A stretch of 9,533 bases of DNA, taken from the NCBI GenBank assembly GCA_002691345.1, contig NZHI01000038.1, positions 33,153-42,685 of the forward strand, read 5' to 3'. Positions 1 to 6,863 of the stretch are shown here, in pieces (the stretch's first letter is position 1; every line of letters starts with the position of its first letter). The translations under genes and the position numbers were made by a program. The notes under the pieces were generated by a model, which saw nothing but the letters and a program-made list of their open reading frames with translations, had not been told where the DNA came from and searched no databases. Source of the DNA: Synechococcus sp. MED650 (GTDB taxonomy: Bacteria > Cyanobacteriota > Cyanobacteriia > PCC-6307 > Cyanobiaceae).

Positions 1-198
1 CGCAGCCGGAGCCTGGCCTGGCTCGAACAGCTCTGGGCTGCCCTCGAGCCGGTGTGTCCGGGGGTGCACCTGGCTCAGCTGCATGATCATCTGTCCTTCC
101 ATCAGAAGGAACTGACCCAGGCCTTCGGTTCCTGGCTGCCGGGGCTCAGAGCGCTCAAGGCCCAGGTGGATCCCGATGGCACCTTGCCGACCCTCTGA
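1..198 (+). CDS. C-terminal end of a probable FAD-linked oxidase (5' end outside window)
   Basis: Frame 1 is open from the first base to a TGA at 196-198, giving the last 65 residues of a protein that starts outside the window. The piece is mostly helical. It ends in WLPGLRALKAQVDPDGTLP, which resembles the C-terminus of FAD-linked oxidases of the vanillyl-alcohol oxidase / lactone oxidase superfamily, where a 'LK...DP.g.l/f' motif closes the substrate cap domain. The FAD-binding PCMH domain would lie upstream and is not visible, so substrate and exact family cannot be given. The SulP gene follows on the same strand after 32 bp with no terminator between, so co-transcription is possible. The coding frame is firm; the family call is moderate. 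Confidence 0.62.
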   Translation, partial: RSRSLAWLEQLWAALEPVCPGVHLAQLHDHLSFHQKELTQAFGSWLPGLRALKAQVDPDGTLPTL

Positions 199-230
199 AT
201 TACGGTCGCCCCAGCCCGTGGCATCCGGCG

Positions 231-1799
231 ATGGCCAAGCGTTCGACTCCGTCTCTGGTGAATCAGTGGTTTGCCAACCCCAGCAAGGACCTTCTTTCTG
301 GACTCGTGGTGGCCTTTGCCATGATTCCGGAGGCGATTGCCTTTTCCGGGATCGCCGGCGTTGATCCCAAGGTTGGCCTGTTCGGCGCCTTCTGCCTGTC
401 CCTCACCATTGCAGTGGTGGGAGGCCGCATGGCCATGATCACCTCGGCCACAGGGTCCACGGCTCTGTTGATGACCGGCTTGGTGGCCACGGGTGAGGCG
501 CGTGGTGCCGGCCTTGGTGTTCAGTACCTGATGGTGGCTGGTCTGGTGACGGGGCTGCTGCAAATCCTGTGGGGCTATCTGCGACTGGCGTATCAGATGC
601 GGTTTGTGCCCCAGGGCGTGCTGAGCGGATTTGTGAATGCGCTGGCTCTGCTGATCTTTCAGGCGCAGCTGCCCCAGCTCGGCCTCAACCTTCACTTCGG
701 GGAAGCCCACGCTGAGGGGCATGGTTCCTCCCTGCTTCCCCATGGGGCTCAGATCCCGGTTGTTTGGGGGCTCGTGCTGTTGGGGCTGGTGATCATTTAT
801 GGGTTGCCTCGCCTCACCCGGCTTGTGCCATCTCAGTTGGTCGCCATCGTGCTGCTGACGGCGATCAGCATCGGTTTCAGTTTCGATATTCCTGCCGTCA
901 GCAGCCTTGGCACACTGCCCGACGGGTTGCCGACTTTCAGCATTCCCTTCGGTGCGGACGGGGTCCCCTTCAGCGTGGAGACCCTTGGCATCGTGTTGCC
1001 CACGGCACTGGCGATCTCGCTTGTGGGCTTGATGGAGACCTTCCTCACCCAGGACATTCTCGACGACAAAACCGACACCACAACCAATAAGAACGTTGAG
1101 GCTCGTGGCCAGGGCATTGCCAACATCGTGTCCTCGTTGTTCGGAGGAATGGCCGGCTGTGCTCTGGTGGGACAGTCCGTCATGAATGTGGACAACGGCG
1201 GACGCACGCGCCTTTCAACGCTGTTTTCCGGGGTGAGCCTGCTGGCGATGATCCTGCTCGCAGGCCCTTGGCTTCAGCGGATCCCGATGGCAGCGCTTGT
1301 TGCTGTGATGATCAGCATTGCCGTCAGCACGGCGGATATCAACGGGCTGCGCAATTTGCGCCGCATCCCCAAGAGCGACACGTCTGTGATGGTGATGACC
1401 TTCGCCGTCACCATGCTCACCACCCCTCACAACTTGGCTCTGGGGGTGTTGGCAGGCGTGGCCCTGGCCGGTGTGTTGTTCAGTCGCAAAGTGGCGAAGG
1501 TGATCAAGGTCGAAACCATTGACATCAGTGAGCAGGAGAGGCGCTACCGCGTTGAAGGGCAGCTCTTTTTTGTGAGCAAGATCTATTTCATGCAGGGTTT
1601 CGATCTGCATGACCATCCCGAGAGAATCACCATCGACCTTTCCCAAGCGCATATCTGGGATCAGAGCGGTGTCGCTGCCCTCGATCAGGTGATCCGAAAG
1701 TTCCGTCTGGGAGGCTCTGTGGTGAGCATCGTTGGCCTCAATGAGGAGAGCCTTGATCTGTTCGAGCGAATCGGCGGGCAGGAATCAGCGCATGCCTGA
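231..1799 (+). CDS. SulP family inorganic anion transporter with C-terminal STAS domain
   Basis: A 522-residue inner-membrane protein with SulP architecture: a hydrophobic transport domain (about residues 20-418) and a cytoplasmic STAS domain (about 428-515). Family signatures include [20 protein letters not shown] (31-50) in the first membrane segments and, at 290-328, [10 protein letters not shown] followed by GGMAG and the [11 protein letters not shown] stretch. The STAS part carries WDQSG (476-480), matching the DxSG loop that is phosphorylated in anti-sigma antagonists. SulP members move sulfate, bicarbonate, C4-dicarboxylates or other anions, usually with Na+ or H+. This is not an obvious BicA bicarbonate transporter: its N-terminal half differs from BicA as I remember it, and the segment before DILDDKTD has Glu269 where I expect BicA's essential Asp. 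Substrate is therefore open. The ATG at 231 has no clear Shine-Dalgarno. The stop lies 7 bp from a convergent gene. Confidence 0.92.
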   Translation: MAKRSTPSLVNQWFANPSKDLLSGLVVAFAMIPEAIAFSGIAGVDPKVGLFGAFCLSLTIAVVGGRMAMITSATGSTALLMTGLVATGEARGAGLGVQYLMVAGLVTGLLQILWGYLRLAYQMRFVPQGVLSGFVNALALLIFQAQLPQLGLNLHFGEAHAEGHGSSLLPHGAQIPVVWGLVLLGLVIIYGLPRLTRLVPSQLVAIVLLTAISIGFSFDIPAVSSLGTLPDGLPTFSIPFGADGVPFSVETLGIVLPTALAISLVGLMETFLTQDILDDKTDTTTNKNVEARGQGIANIVSSLFGGMAGCALVGQSVMNVDNGGRTRLSTLFSGVSLLAMILLAGPWLQRIPMAALVAVMISIAVSTADINGLRNLRRIPKSDTSVMVMTFAVTMLTTPHNLALGVLAGVALAGVLFSRKVAKVIKVETIDISEQERRYRVEGQLFFVSKIYFMQGFDLHDHPERITIDLSQAHIWDQSGVAALDQVIRKFRLGGSVVSIVGLNEESLDLFERIGGQESAHA

Positions 1800-1810
1800 A
1801 CTCCGTTCAG
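1796..1810. repeat. Short inverted repeat spanning two convergent stop codons
   Basis: CTGAAC (1796-1801), a 3-nt spacer and GTTCAG (1805-1810) form a perfect 6-bp inverted repeat. Its arms contain the TGA of the SulP gene (1797-1799) and the TCA, read as TGA on the minus strand, of the convergent small gene (1807-1809). It could form a hairpin at the end of either transcript, but no T-rich run follows on either side, so it is not a canonical intrinsic terminator. Confidence 0.4.
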
Positions 1811-2139
1811 AATCGTGATGCAGCGGTGGGGTTGTAGAGCAGCGCTAAGCACACCGTGAGGTCGTTGCGCATTGCCATTAATCGGTGTTCCATCTGCTCA
1901 TCCTCGGGATTGAGATCCACATAACGCTGGGTGACGTCGTTCCCGATGCTCATCAGCAGGCACAGTGTTTGCAGATCACCGTCGCTGCCTCCAGCGCGAT
2001 CCTGAGCTCCTTCGAGCAGAACGCTCAGCAGAGCCATTTTGTTGTTGTAAGCACCTCGATCCTGTTCTTCCCATGCCTGAACCTGAGGGACGGAAATGAA
2101 TCCGACCAATCCACACAGCAACCAAGCAACCGGGCGCAT
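1807..2139 (-). CDS. Small exported protein of unknown function (110 aa)
   Basis: I do not recognise this family. From the ATG at 2139 the product is 110 residues. It opens with Met-Arg-Pro, then a hydrophobic stretch (about residues 4-18) ending in VPQVQA-WEEQ, a good type I signal peptide with likely cleavage after Ala22, so the mature part of about 88 residues should be periplasmic. The mature part is helical and acidic, with two Cys (60 and 97) that could form a disulfide. The frame stays open further upstream to about 2487, but that extension lies antisense to the binding-protein gene and would bury the signal peptide, so I place the start at 2139. It converges on the SulP gene with a 7-bp gap and diverges from the amino acid transporter operon across 90 bp. 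Probably a lineage-specific conserved hypothetical. Confidence 0.72.
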   Translation of the reverse strand: MRPVAWLLCGLVGFISVPQVQAWEEQDRGAYNNKMALLSVLLEGAQDRAGGSDGDLQTLCLLMSIGNDVTQRYVDLNPEDEQMEHRLMAMRNDLTVCLALLYNPTAASRF

Positions 2140-2148
2140 CCCTGGTTG

Positions 2149-2168
2149 GTAAAGAGATTTAAAATTAG
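2149..2168. promoter_or_regulatory. AT-rich divergent promoter core (candidate)
   Basis: The 90 bp between the divergent ATGs at 2139 (minus) and 2230 (plus) contain one clearly AT-rich block. On the plus strand it includes TAAAAT (2160-2165), a 5/6 match to the -10 consensus that would give a leader of about 58 nt for the binding-protein gene. On the minus strand, TAATTT (2162-2167) could serve the small exported protein with a short leader. I see no good -35 hexamer for either. The overlap of the two -10 candidates would make the two promoters compete, which is inference. Confidence 0.35.
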
Positions 2169-2229
2169 GCCGAATTCTGCCGTCGTACCAGGAATCTGGG
2201 ACAATCCGGGCCGATTTGTACCCACGCTG

Positions 2230-3291
2230 ATGTTCCGATCCAGCTCTCGTCGTTTGATCGGCCTCATCGCCGGTTTGGCTGGCTTGCTCAGTGCTTGCGC
2301 TTCTCTGGACGATGCCCGTGGTTCCCGTCTGGATTTGATCAAGCAACGGGGTGAGCTGCTCTGTGGTGTGAGTGGAAAAATTCCTGGCTTCAGTTTTCTG
2401 AGCCCGGAAGGTCGCTACACCGGCCTTGATGTGGACATCTGCCGTGCCATGGCAGCAGCCTTCTTGGGGGATGCCGAGAAGGTGCAATACCGCCAGTTGA
2501 CGGCTCCGGAGCGGTTTACGGCCCTGCGTTCAGGGGAAATTGACCTGCTTTCCCGCAACACCACGCACACCCTGAGCCGCGATGCTCTGGGGGGAAATGG
2601 TCTGCGCTTCGCGCCGGTGGTGTTCCACGACGGCCAGGGACTGATGGTGTCGACCGCGAGCGGGGTGAGCTCTCTTGCTGATCTGAGTGGTCAGGCGATC
2701 TGTGTGGGCTCGGGAACCACAACGGAGCAGAACCTCAACGACGCCTTGGAATCCCAGGGGATCCCTTACACCCCGATTAAGTACCAGGATCTCAATCAGG
2801 TGGTGGGAGGCTATTTGCAGGGACGTTGTGTGGCGATGACCTCGGATCGTTCACAGCTCGCAGCAGCTCGCTCCGGCTTTAAAGATCCCGATGCACACAT
2901 AATTCTTGAAGATCGTTTGAGCAAGGAACCCCTGGCTCCTGCAGTGGTGGGTGGGGATCAGCCGATGGGGGACGCCATGACTTGGGTGGTGTTCGCCTTG
3001 ATCGAAGCCGAGGAGCGAGGCATCACCCAAGCCAATTTGGATTCCATCCTTCAAAAAGCTCAGGCTGATCCATCCCAGGCGGCCCTGCGCCGCTTCCTCG
3101 GAGTGGATGCCGGTTTGGGGCGCAAACTGGGATTGCCGGACGATTTTGTTGTCAACGTGATTCGTGCCACCGGCAATTACGGCGAGATCTACAACCGCCA
3201 TCTGGGGCCGCAGAGCCCAGTTCCCATTCCCCGTGGCGCCAATCGCCTGGCGGGTGATGGCGGCCTGATGATTGCTCCGCCGTTCACCTGA
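2230..3291 (+). CDS. aapJ: Amino acid ABC transporter, substrate-binding lipoprotein (AapJ/NatF type)
   Basis: A 353-residue solute-binding protein (SBP_bac_3 fold) that captures amino acids outside the inner membrane for the permeases encoded next. The N-terminus is a lipoprotein signal: basic MFRSSSRR, hydrophobic 9-20, and lipobox LSAC with lipidated Cys23. AapJ-type landmarks follow: ELLCGVSGKIPGFSF (42-56), GLDVDICRAMAAAFLGDA (65-82), ERFTALRSGEIDLLSRNTT (94-112), a second lobe from about 135, and a C-terminal PIPRGANRL then GGLMIAPP (332-351). These fit the general L-amino-acid binding proteins of Rhizobium (AapJ) and cyanobacteria (NatF) better than single-substrate GlnH types. The reading frame extends upstream to 1885, but the signal peptide fixes the start at ATG 2230. 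No Shine-Dalgarno is evident. The stop overlaps the next ATG by 1 bp. Substrate is most likely broad (polar and acidic amino acids), inferred from the family. Confidence 0.93.
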   Translation: MFRSSSRRLIGLIAGLAGLLSACASLDDARGSRLDLIKQRGELLCGVSGKIPGFSFLSPEGRYTGLDVDICRAMAAAFLGDAEKVQYRQLTAPERFTALRSGEIDLLSRNTTHTLSRDALGGNGLRFAPVVFHDGQGLMVSTASGVSSLADLSGQAICVGSGTTTEQNLNDALESQGIPYTPIKYQDLNQVVGGYLQGRCVAMTSDRSQLAAARSGFKDPDAHIILEDRLSKEPLAPAVVGGDQPMGDAMTWVVFALIEAEERGITQANLDSILQKAQADPSQAALRRFLGVDAGLGRKLGLPDDFVVNVIRATGNYGEIYNRHLGPQSPVPIPRGANRLAGDGGLMIAPPFT

Positions 3292-4181
3292 TGCGGAAGC
3301 GACGTGTTCTTGTGCAGCTCGCTCTGGCTGCACTTCTTGTTGGCTTTGCGGCTCTGTTGGTCAACAACCTCACCGTCAACCTGATCCGCACAGGCCTTGG
3401 TCTTGGTTTTGGCTGGCTCGGGCGTCCTGCGGGTTTCGCCCTGGCGGAAACAGCGCTCCCCTACGCCCCATCTGACAGCTATTTATGGGCTCTCACGATC
3501 GGTTGGCTGAACAGCCTCAAAGTGATCGTGGCCGGTCTTGCTCTGGCAACTCTTCTGGGGGTTGGAGCTGGAGCTGCTCGCAGTAGCGGCAACCGCCTGC
3601 TTCGCAGCCTGGCCGGTGGCTATGTGGCGCTGATCCGTCAGGTTCCACTGCTGTTGCAACTCCTGTTCTGGTATTTCGTTGCCTTCCTCGGCTTTCCAGA
3701 AACGCCCGTTGGTGGCTTGATCAAACTCTCCAATCAGGGCATCGCAGTGCTCGGCCTGAATCTGAGCGTTGAGTTCTGCGCCGTTCTTGTTGGGCTAACG
3801 GTGTTTACCGGCGCCTCAATCGCGGAGATCGTGCGCGGTGGCATCAATGCGGTACCGCGTGGTCAGTGGGAGGCCTTTCGTAGCCTGGGCCTGGGGGAAG
3901 GCCTTGGCTTGCGCCGCATCGTGTTGCCACAGGCGCTTCCAGCGATTCTGCCTGCCCTCACCAGCCAGTATCTGAATCTGGCCAAGAACAGCACCCTTGC
4001 CATTGCCGTCGGCTACGCCGATCTCTATGCGGTCAGCGACACCACGATCACTCAGACAGGCCGGGCGATTGAAGGATTCCTCCTCTTGCTTGCGAGTTTC
4101 CTGCTGCTCAATCTTTTGATCAGCGGCGGGATGGCAGCGGTCAACGGCGCTGTGCTCGGACGTCTGCGGAGGAGCCGCTGA
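3291..4181 (+). CDS. aapQ: Amino acid ABC transporter permease 1 (AapQ/NatG type)
   Basis: A 296-residue inner-membrane permease of the HisMQ family. A first hydrophobic helix (about 8-26) and a linker are followed by the conserved permease core from about residue 72 (NSLKVIVAGLALATLLG), the segment YVALIRQVPLLLQLLFWYF (111-129), and the EAA loop that contacts the ATPase: EIVRGGINAVPRGQWEAFRS then LGLGEGLGLRRIVLPQALP (179-217). Rhizobial AapQ is, as I recall, about 400 residues with extra membrane segments between helix 1 and the core, so this version looks shortened in that linker. It starts with the TGATG overlap at 3289-3293 (stop and start share one base), implying translational coupling to the binding-protein gene, and it ends with the same TGATG arrangement. 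It pairs with the second permease to form the transmembrane channel. Confidence 0.92.
   Translation: MRKRRVLVQLALAALLVGFAALLVNNLTVNLIRTGLGLGFGWLGRPAGFALAETALPYAPSDSYLWALTIGWLNSLKVIVAGLALATLLGVGAGAARSSGNRLLRSLAGGYVALIRQVPLLLQLLFWYFVAFLGFPETPVGGLIKLSNQGIAVLGLNLSVEFCAVLVGLTVFTGASIAEIVRGGINAVPRGQWEAFRSLGLGEGLGLRRIVLPQALPAILPALTSQYLNLAKNSTLAIAVGYADLYAVSDTTITQTGRAIEGFLLLLASFLLLNLLISGGMAAVNGAVLGRLRRSR
4168..4172 (+). promoter_or_regulatory. Strong Shine-Dalgarno for the second permease gene
   Basis: GGAGG at 4168-4172 lies 8 nt before the ATG at 4181, inside the last codons of the preceding permease gene. It is the clearest ribosome binding site in the operon and fixes the start of the second permease at the TGATG overlap. 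Confidence 0.7.
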
Positions 4182-5155
4182 TGAATCGCTGGCTGGATCG
4201 TCTGATCACCCTGTTGTTGGCGGCCCTGATCGGCTGGGGTGGTTGGTCAACACTGCATTGGTTGATCCATGGGGCTGACTGGTCGGTTGTGACGACCAAT
4301 CTGCCGCTTTACGCCGTGGGCAGCTTCCCGGCTGATCAACGGTGGCGGCCATTGGTTTGGATGGTGGGGTTGGTCCTTCTGACCGTTTTGACCCTGCTGG
4401 GCCCCAAACGCATTGGGTGGCGAGGTGCTCTTCCATTGCTTTGGATAGCCATGGCTCCCATCGGGCTCTGGCTGCTGGTAGGAGGCCTGGGCTTGCTGCC
4501 TGTGGGCACGCGGGATTGGGGGGGACTCACCCTCACGCTGCTGTTGACCGCTGGTAGCGGGATGCTGGCTTTGCCACTCGGCGTTCTGCTGGCCCTTGGG
4601 CGTCGCAGTGCCCTTCCGGTATTGCGTTGGAGCAGCACCGCATACATCGAGTTGATGCGAGCGGTGCCGTTAATTGCGGTGCTGTTTTTCGGGCAGCTGT
4701 TGATTCCTTTGTTTCTGCCTCCCGGGTTGGAGATCAATCGTGTTCTGCGCGCAGTGGTGGCCTTTGCTCTGTTTGCGGCGGCCTACATCGCTGAAGACGT
4801 CCGTGGGGGGTTGCAGGCGATTCCACCGACGCAACGGGAGGCTGCTGAGGTGCTGGGTCTCTCTCCCCTGCAATCTCTTCAGCTCGTGGTGTTGCCCCAG
4901 GCGCTGCGCATCGCCTTGCCATCGCTCACCAACCAGGCGGTGGGGTTGCTCCAGAACACCAGCCTGATGGCACTGCTTGGATTGGTGGAGCTGTTAGGGA
5001 TCAGCCGCAGCCTGCTGGCCAATCCAGCCTTCATCGGCAGATACCTGGAGGTTTATCTCTGGCTGGCTGCTGTTTACTGGCTTTGCTGTACAGCAATGGC
5101 TCTGTTGGCCCGCCACCTGGAAGTTCAGCTCGATCCCGTTCGATCCAACCGATGA
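4181..5155 (+). CDS. aapM: Amino acid ABC transporter permease 2 (AapM/NatH type)
   Basis: A 324-residue HisMQ-family permease. It has an N-terminal helix (about 8-28), two further hydrophobic segments (about 58-73 and 85-106), then the conserved core from about residue 113 ([21 protein letters not shown]), [20 protein letters not shown] (155-174), and the EAA loop [20 protein letters not shown] then [19 protein letters not shown] (205-243). [14 protein letters not shown] (259-272) is the usual segment after the loop. It should form a heterodimer with the preceding permease. Rhizobial AapM is, from memory, about 380 residues, so this is also somewhat short. Start ATG 4181 shares a base with the upstream stop and has a strong GGAGG at 4168-4172. 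Its stop overlaps the ATPase start by 4 bp (ATGA at 5152-5155). Confidence 0.92.
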   Translation: MNRWLDRLITLLLAALIGWGGWSTLHWLIHGADWSVVTTNLPLYAVGSFPADQRWRPLVWMVGLVLLTVLTLLGPKRIGWRGALPLLWIAMAPIGLWLLVGGLGLLPVGTRDWGGLTLTLLLTAGSGMLALPLGVLLALGRRSALPVLRWSSTAYIELMRAVPLIAVLFFGQLLIPLFLPPGLEINRVLRAVVAFALFAAAYIAEDVRGGLQAIPPTQREAAEVLGLSPLQSLQLVVLPQALRIALPSLTNQAVGLLQNTSLMALLGLVELLGISRSLLANPAFIGRYLEVYLWLAAVYWLCCTAMALLARHLEVQLDPVRSNR

Positions 5156-5895
5156 CCGTTGCCATCCGCGCCACCGATCTGGTGAAGAGCTACATCCCAG
5201 GGGTGAGGGCCCTGGATGGGGTGTCCCTGGACGTGACCTGCGGTGAGGTGCTGGTGGTGATGGGTCCCTCTGGCTCCGGGAAGAGCACATTGATCCGCAC
5301 CTTCAACGGGCTTGAACCGTTGGATGGTGGTGAACTGGATGTGTTGGGAATGCGTCTGGATGCTGCGCATGAGGAACACCAGGTGAGGGCTATCCGCAAG
5401 CGCGTGGGCATGGTGTTTCAGCAGTTCAACCTTTTCCCCCACCTCTCCATTCTCGACAACATCACCCTGGCGCCAATCAAGGTTCAGAAGCGTGCCAAGG
5501 CTGCGGCAGAACAGCGGGCCATCGAGCTCCTCGATCAGATGGGAATCCGCGAACAAGCGCGCAAATTTCCGGCTCAACTCAGTGGTGGCCAGCAGCAACG
5601 GGTGGCGATTGCTCGTGCATTGGCTCTTGATCCGGAGGTGATGTTGTTCGATGAGCCCACCAGTGCCCTCGATCCTGAGCGGGTCAAAGAGGTGCTGGAC
5701 GCGATGCGTCAGCTCGCTCGGGGCGGCATGACCATGGTGGTGGTCACCCATGAGCTTGGGTTCGCGCGGGAGGTTGCCGACCGGGTGATGTTCATGGATC
5801 AGGGCCAGGTGGTGGAAATCTCAGATCCAGAGACGTTTTTTTCCAATGCGAAAGAAGAACGCAGCCGAAAGTTTCTCAACCAGATGCAGCACTGA
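5152..5895 (+). CDS. aapP: Amino acid ABC transporter ATP-binding protein (AapP/GlnQ type)
   Basis: A 247-residue cytoplasmic ATPase that powers the transporter. All nucleotide-binding motifs are intact: Walker [10 protein letters not shown] (38-46), Q-loop [10 protein letters not shown] (88-97, Gln90), signature LSGGQQQR (143-150), Walker B VMLFDEP (163-169) with catalytic Glu168, D-loop SALD (171-174) and H-loop His200 in [10 protein letters not shown]. Length and sequence match the polar amino acid ATPases (GlnQ, HisP, AapP; BgtA in cyanobacteria). The frame is open back to 5083, but the ATG at 5152, which overlaps the upstream TGA as ATGA, gives the normal N-terminus [14 protein letters not shown]. 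It is the last gene of the operon. In some cyanobacteria the BgtA ATPase is shared between transporters; here it sits within the operon. No strong terminator follows, only a weak hairpin at 5914-5932. Confidence 0.95.
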   Translation: MTVAIRATDLVKSYIPGVRALDGVSLDVTCGEVLVVMGPSGSGKSTLIRTFNGLEPLDGGELDVLGMRLDAAHEEHQVRAIRKRVGMVFQQFNLFPHLSILDNITLAPIKVQKRAKAAAEQRAIELLDQMGIREQARKFPAQLSGGQQQRVAIARALALDPEVMLFDEPTSALDPERVKEVLDAMRQLARGGMTMVVVTHELGFAREVADRVMFMDQGQVVEISDPETFFSNAKEERSRKFLNQMQH

Positions 5896-5913
5896 GGTGC
5901 GCCAACGGCGGAA

Positions 5914-5932
5914 TCTGCTCGCCTTAAGCAGA
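5914..5932. terminator. Weak hairpin between convergent genes (possible bidirectional terminator)
   Basis: TCTGCT (5914-5919) and AGCAGA (5927-5932) form a perfect 6-bp inverted repeat with a 7-nt loop, placed between the end of the ATPase gene and the end of the convergent small membrane protein gene. There is no T-run on either side, so termination here is only a suggestion from position. Confidence 0.25.
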
Positions 5933-6226
5933 GAGTCGATCGTTCCAGCTCTCTTCGGATGAGGCGGTTCTTTTGGGTATGGCTCGCGGCTGGTGGTTCG
6001 GCCGACTGACACGGTCACGTTCCTTCCACTTAACGAAGCCAGTGACTCCAGCAAGCCAAAACCCCACGAAAGCCAAAGTGAGTACCGTGCCATGCAAGTT
6101 GTAAAACGTCAGAACGATATGAATCGAGATCGCTACAGAACCTGCTAACAACAGCACCAAACTGAGGAACTCAGACACGACAGCTTTTAATCTCTGCAAT
6201 GCCATCGATCGAAGTTGGTCAACCAT
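5924..6226 (-). CDS. Small membrane protein of unknown function (100 aa, two predicted helices)
   Basis: I do not recognise this family. From ATG 6226 the product is 100 residues: an amphipathic, basic N-terminus (MVDQLRSMALQRLKAVVSEF), two hydrophobic segments (about 20-41 and 46-66) joined by a short YNLHG turn, and a basic, Arg-rich, probably disordered tail from KWKERDR (67-72) onward. Positive charges at the end of helix 2 suggest both termini are cytoplasmic. The frame is open up to 6298 with only a TTG start there, and that extension runs into the terminator of the upstream gene, so ATG 6226 (or ATG 6205) is preferred. Ribosome binding sites are weak at both. Hydrophobic patterning supports a real gene, but there is no family evidence. 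It is transcribed separately from cyAbrB, since the terminator lies between them. Confidence 0.55.
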   Translation of the reverse strand: MVDQLRSMALQRLKAVVSEFLSLVLLLAGSVAISIHIVLTFYNLHGTVLTLAFVGFWLAGVTGFVKWKERDRVSRPNHQPRAIPKRTASSEESWNDRLSA

Positions 6227-6280
6227 ACCGGCCCGCTTGGAAAATGCCAGATGGTTCCACTCACGTTCAGATTCGTGACC

Positions 6281-6314
6281 AATAAAAAGCCCCTGCAATG
6301 GAGTTAGCAGGGGC
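6281..6314 (-). terminator. Rho-independent terminator of the cyAbrB gene
   Basis: GCCCCTGC (6289-6296) and GCAGGGGC (6307-6314) form a perfect 8-bp, GC-rich stem with a 10-nt loop. The A-rich run at 6281-6288 becomes TTTTTATT after the stem on the minus strand. Orientation and position, 38 bp past the cyAbrB stop, make it the terminator of that gene. It is the only canonical intrinsic terminator I see in the window. Confidence 0.9.
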
Positions 6315-6352
6315 GCAAGTTTGGATTCAGAGGGAGCTGCTGCGCTTGGTAA

Positions 6353-6742
6353 TCACTCCTCGACAGCTTCTGCGGCTTCACTGTGCTCTGCTGCGGCACC
6401 TGTGGGAATGAGGCGAATCGCTTTCTTGCCCAGCTTGATTTCAAACTCATCGCCAGGCTCAAGGTTCAGCATGGCGGTGTAGGCCTTGCCAATGAGCAGG
6501 TTGCCATTGCCTTGAACCTTTGCCACATAGCTGAGCTTGCGGCCACCCTTGCCAATTGCAGCTCCGCCACTGCTGAGATTAACGCCTTTGGCCTCGAGAA
6601 GCGCCTCGTAGAACGCAGTGAAGTTCAGGCGGTCGCCTCCATCCTTCTTATCGGATACATAGCCACAAGCTCTAACCAGATCGGATTTGGAAACATCGCC
6701 CAAGTCCTTGACCTTTGCCAGGAGTTCAGAGCCAGTGAGCAT
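6353..6742 (-). CDS. Cyanobacterial AbrB-like transcriptional regulator (cyAbrB)
   Basis: A DNA-binding regulator of the cyanobacteria-specific AbrB family, whose members adjust carbon/nitrogen uptake genes and other loci. From ATG 6742 it has 129 residues. The N-terminal half holds the family block SELLAKVKDLGDVSKSDLVR (5-24), ACGYVS (25-30) and LNFTAFYEALLEAKGV (39-54). The C-terminal half is the SpoVT/AbrB-like swapped-hairpin domain: GRKLSYVAKVQGNGNLLIGK (67-86) and LEPGDEFEIKLGKKAIRLIP (94-113), with an Ala/Glu-rich tail. Cys26 is the only cysteine; a cysteine in this region is reported to be glutathionylated in Synechocystis AbrB2. An alternative in-frame ATG at 6772 adds ten residues (MNRSFNRSIP). 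I prefer 6742 because family members begin near LTGSELL and because a candidate -10 box overlaps the 6772 codon. The two small genes upstream may partly share its transcript. Confidence 0.93.
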   Translation of the reverse strand: MLTGSELLAKVKDLGDVSKSDLVRACGYVSDKKDGGDRLNFTAFYEALLEAKGVNLSSGGAAIGKGGRKLSYVAKVQGNGNLLIGKAYTAMLNLEPGDEFEIKLGKKAIRLIPTGAAAEHSEAAEAVEE

Positions 6743-6767
6743 TGGAATTGATCTGTTGAATGATCTA

Positions 6768-6797
6768 TTCATAGCGGAATTCCCCGCAGAGTGTCAA
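6768..6797 (-). promoter_or_regulatory. Candidate sigma-70 promoter of cyAbrB
   Basis: On the minus strand a perfect -35 hexamer TTGACA (plus 6792-6797) is followed after 18 nt by TATGAA (plus 6768-6773), a 4/6 match to the -10 consensus. Transcription would start near 6761, about 20 nt before the ATG at 6742 and inside the codons of the longer reading. This supports the shorter protein and a short leader. The -10 is imperfect, so confidence is moderate. Confidence 0.5.
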
Positions 6798-6809
6798 TCT
6801 GCTTTGTGG

Positions 6810-6827
6810 GATTCAGTGAATTGAATC
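6810..6827. repeat. Inverted repeat upstream of the cyAbrB promoter (candidate operator)
   Basis: GATTCA (6810-6815) and TGAATC (6822-6827) form a 6-bp inverted repeat with a 6-nt spacer, 13 bp upstream of the candidate -35 box of cyAbrB. AbrB proteins often autoregulate and recognise loosely defined AT-rich sites, so a binding role is possible, but nothing in the sequence proves it. Confidence 0.3.
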
Positions 6828-6863
6828 AACAACTCAATCCAGATGGCTTTGAGCTTCTTTGGG

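Noticed and set aside
102..743. Long open frame on the minus strand (about 213 codons) opposite the SulP gene
   Set aside because: Product is rich in His, Gln, Arg and Gly with no motif, as expected for the antisense of a GC-rich coding frame; the plus strand is a clear SulP gene.
1215..1652. Minus-strand open frame of about 145 codons inside the SulP gene
   Set aside because: Low-complexity His/Gln/Asp composition and complete overlap with an intact conserved gene.
231..1799. BicA bicarbonate transporter
   Set aside because: The first membrane segments and anion-site region differ from BicA as I remember it; only the SulP family call is safe.
2149..2162. NtcA-like site GTA-N8-TAA upstream of the amino acid transporter operon
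   Set aside because: The last base departs from GTA-N8-TAC, and no -10 box lies at the usual distance of about 22 nt; I would not call nitrogen control from this.
2140..2487. N-terminal extension of the 110-aa exported protein into the region antisense to the binding-protein gene
   Set aside because: It would place the signal peptide internally and overlap the promoter and 5' part of the divergent operon.
5125..5751. Minus-strand open frame of about 208 codons opposite the ABC ATPase gene
   Set aside because: His-rich shadow of a strongly conserved ATPase; no independent start signal or domain.
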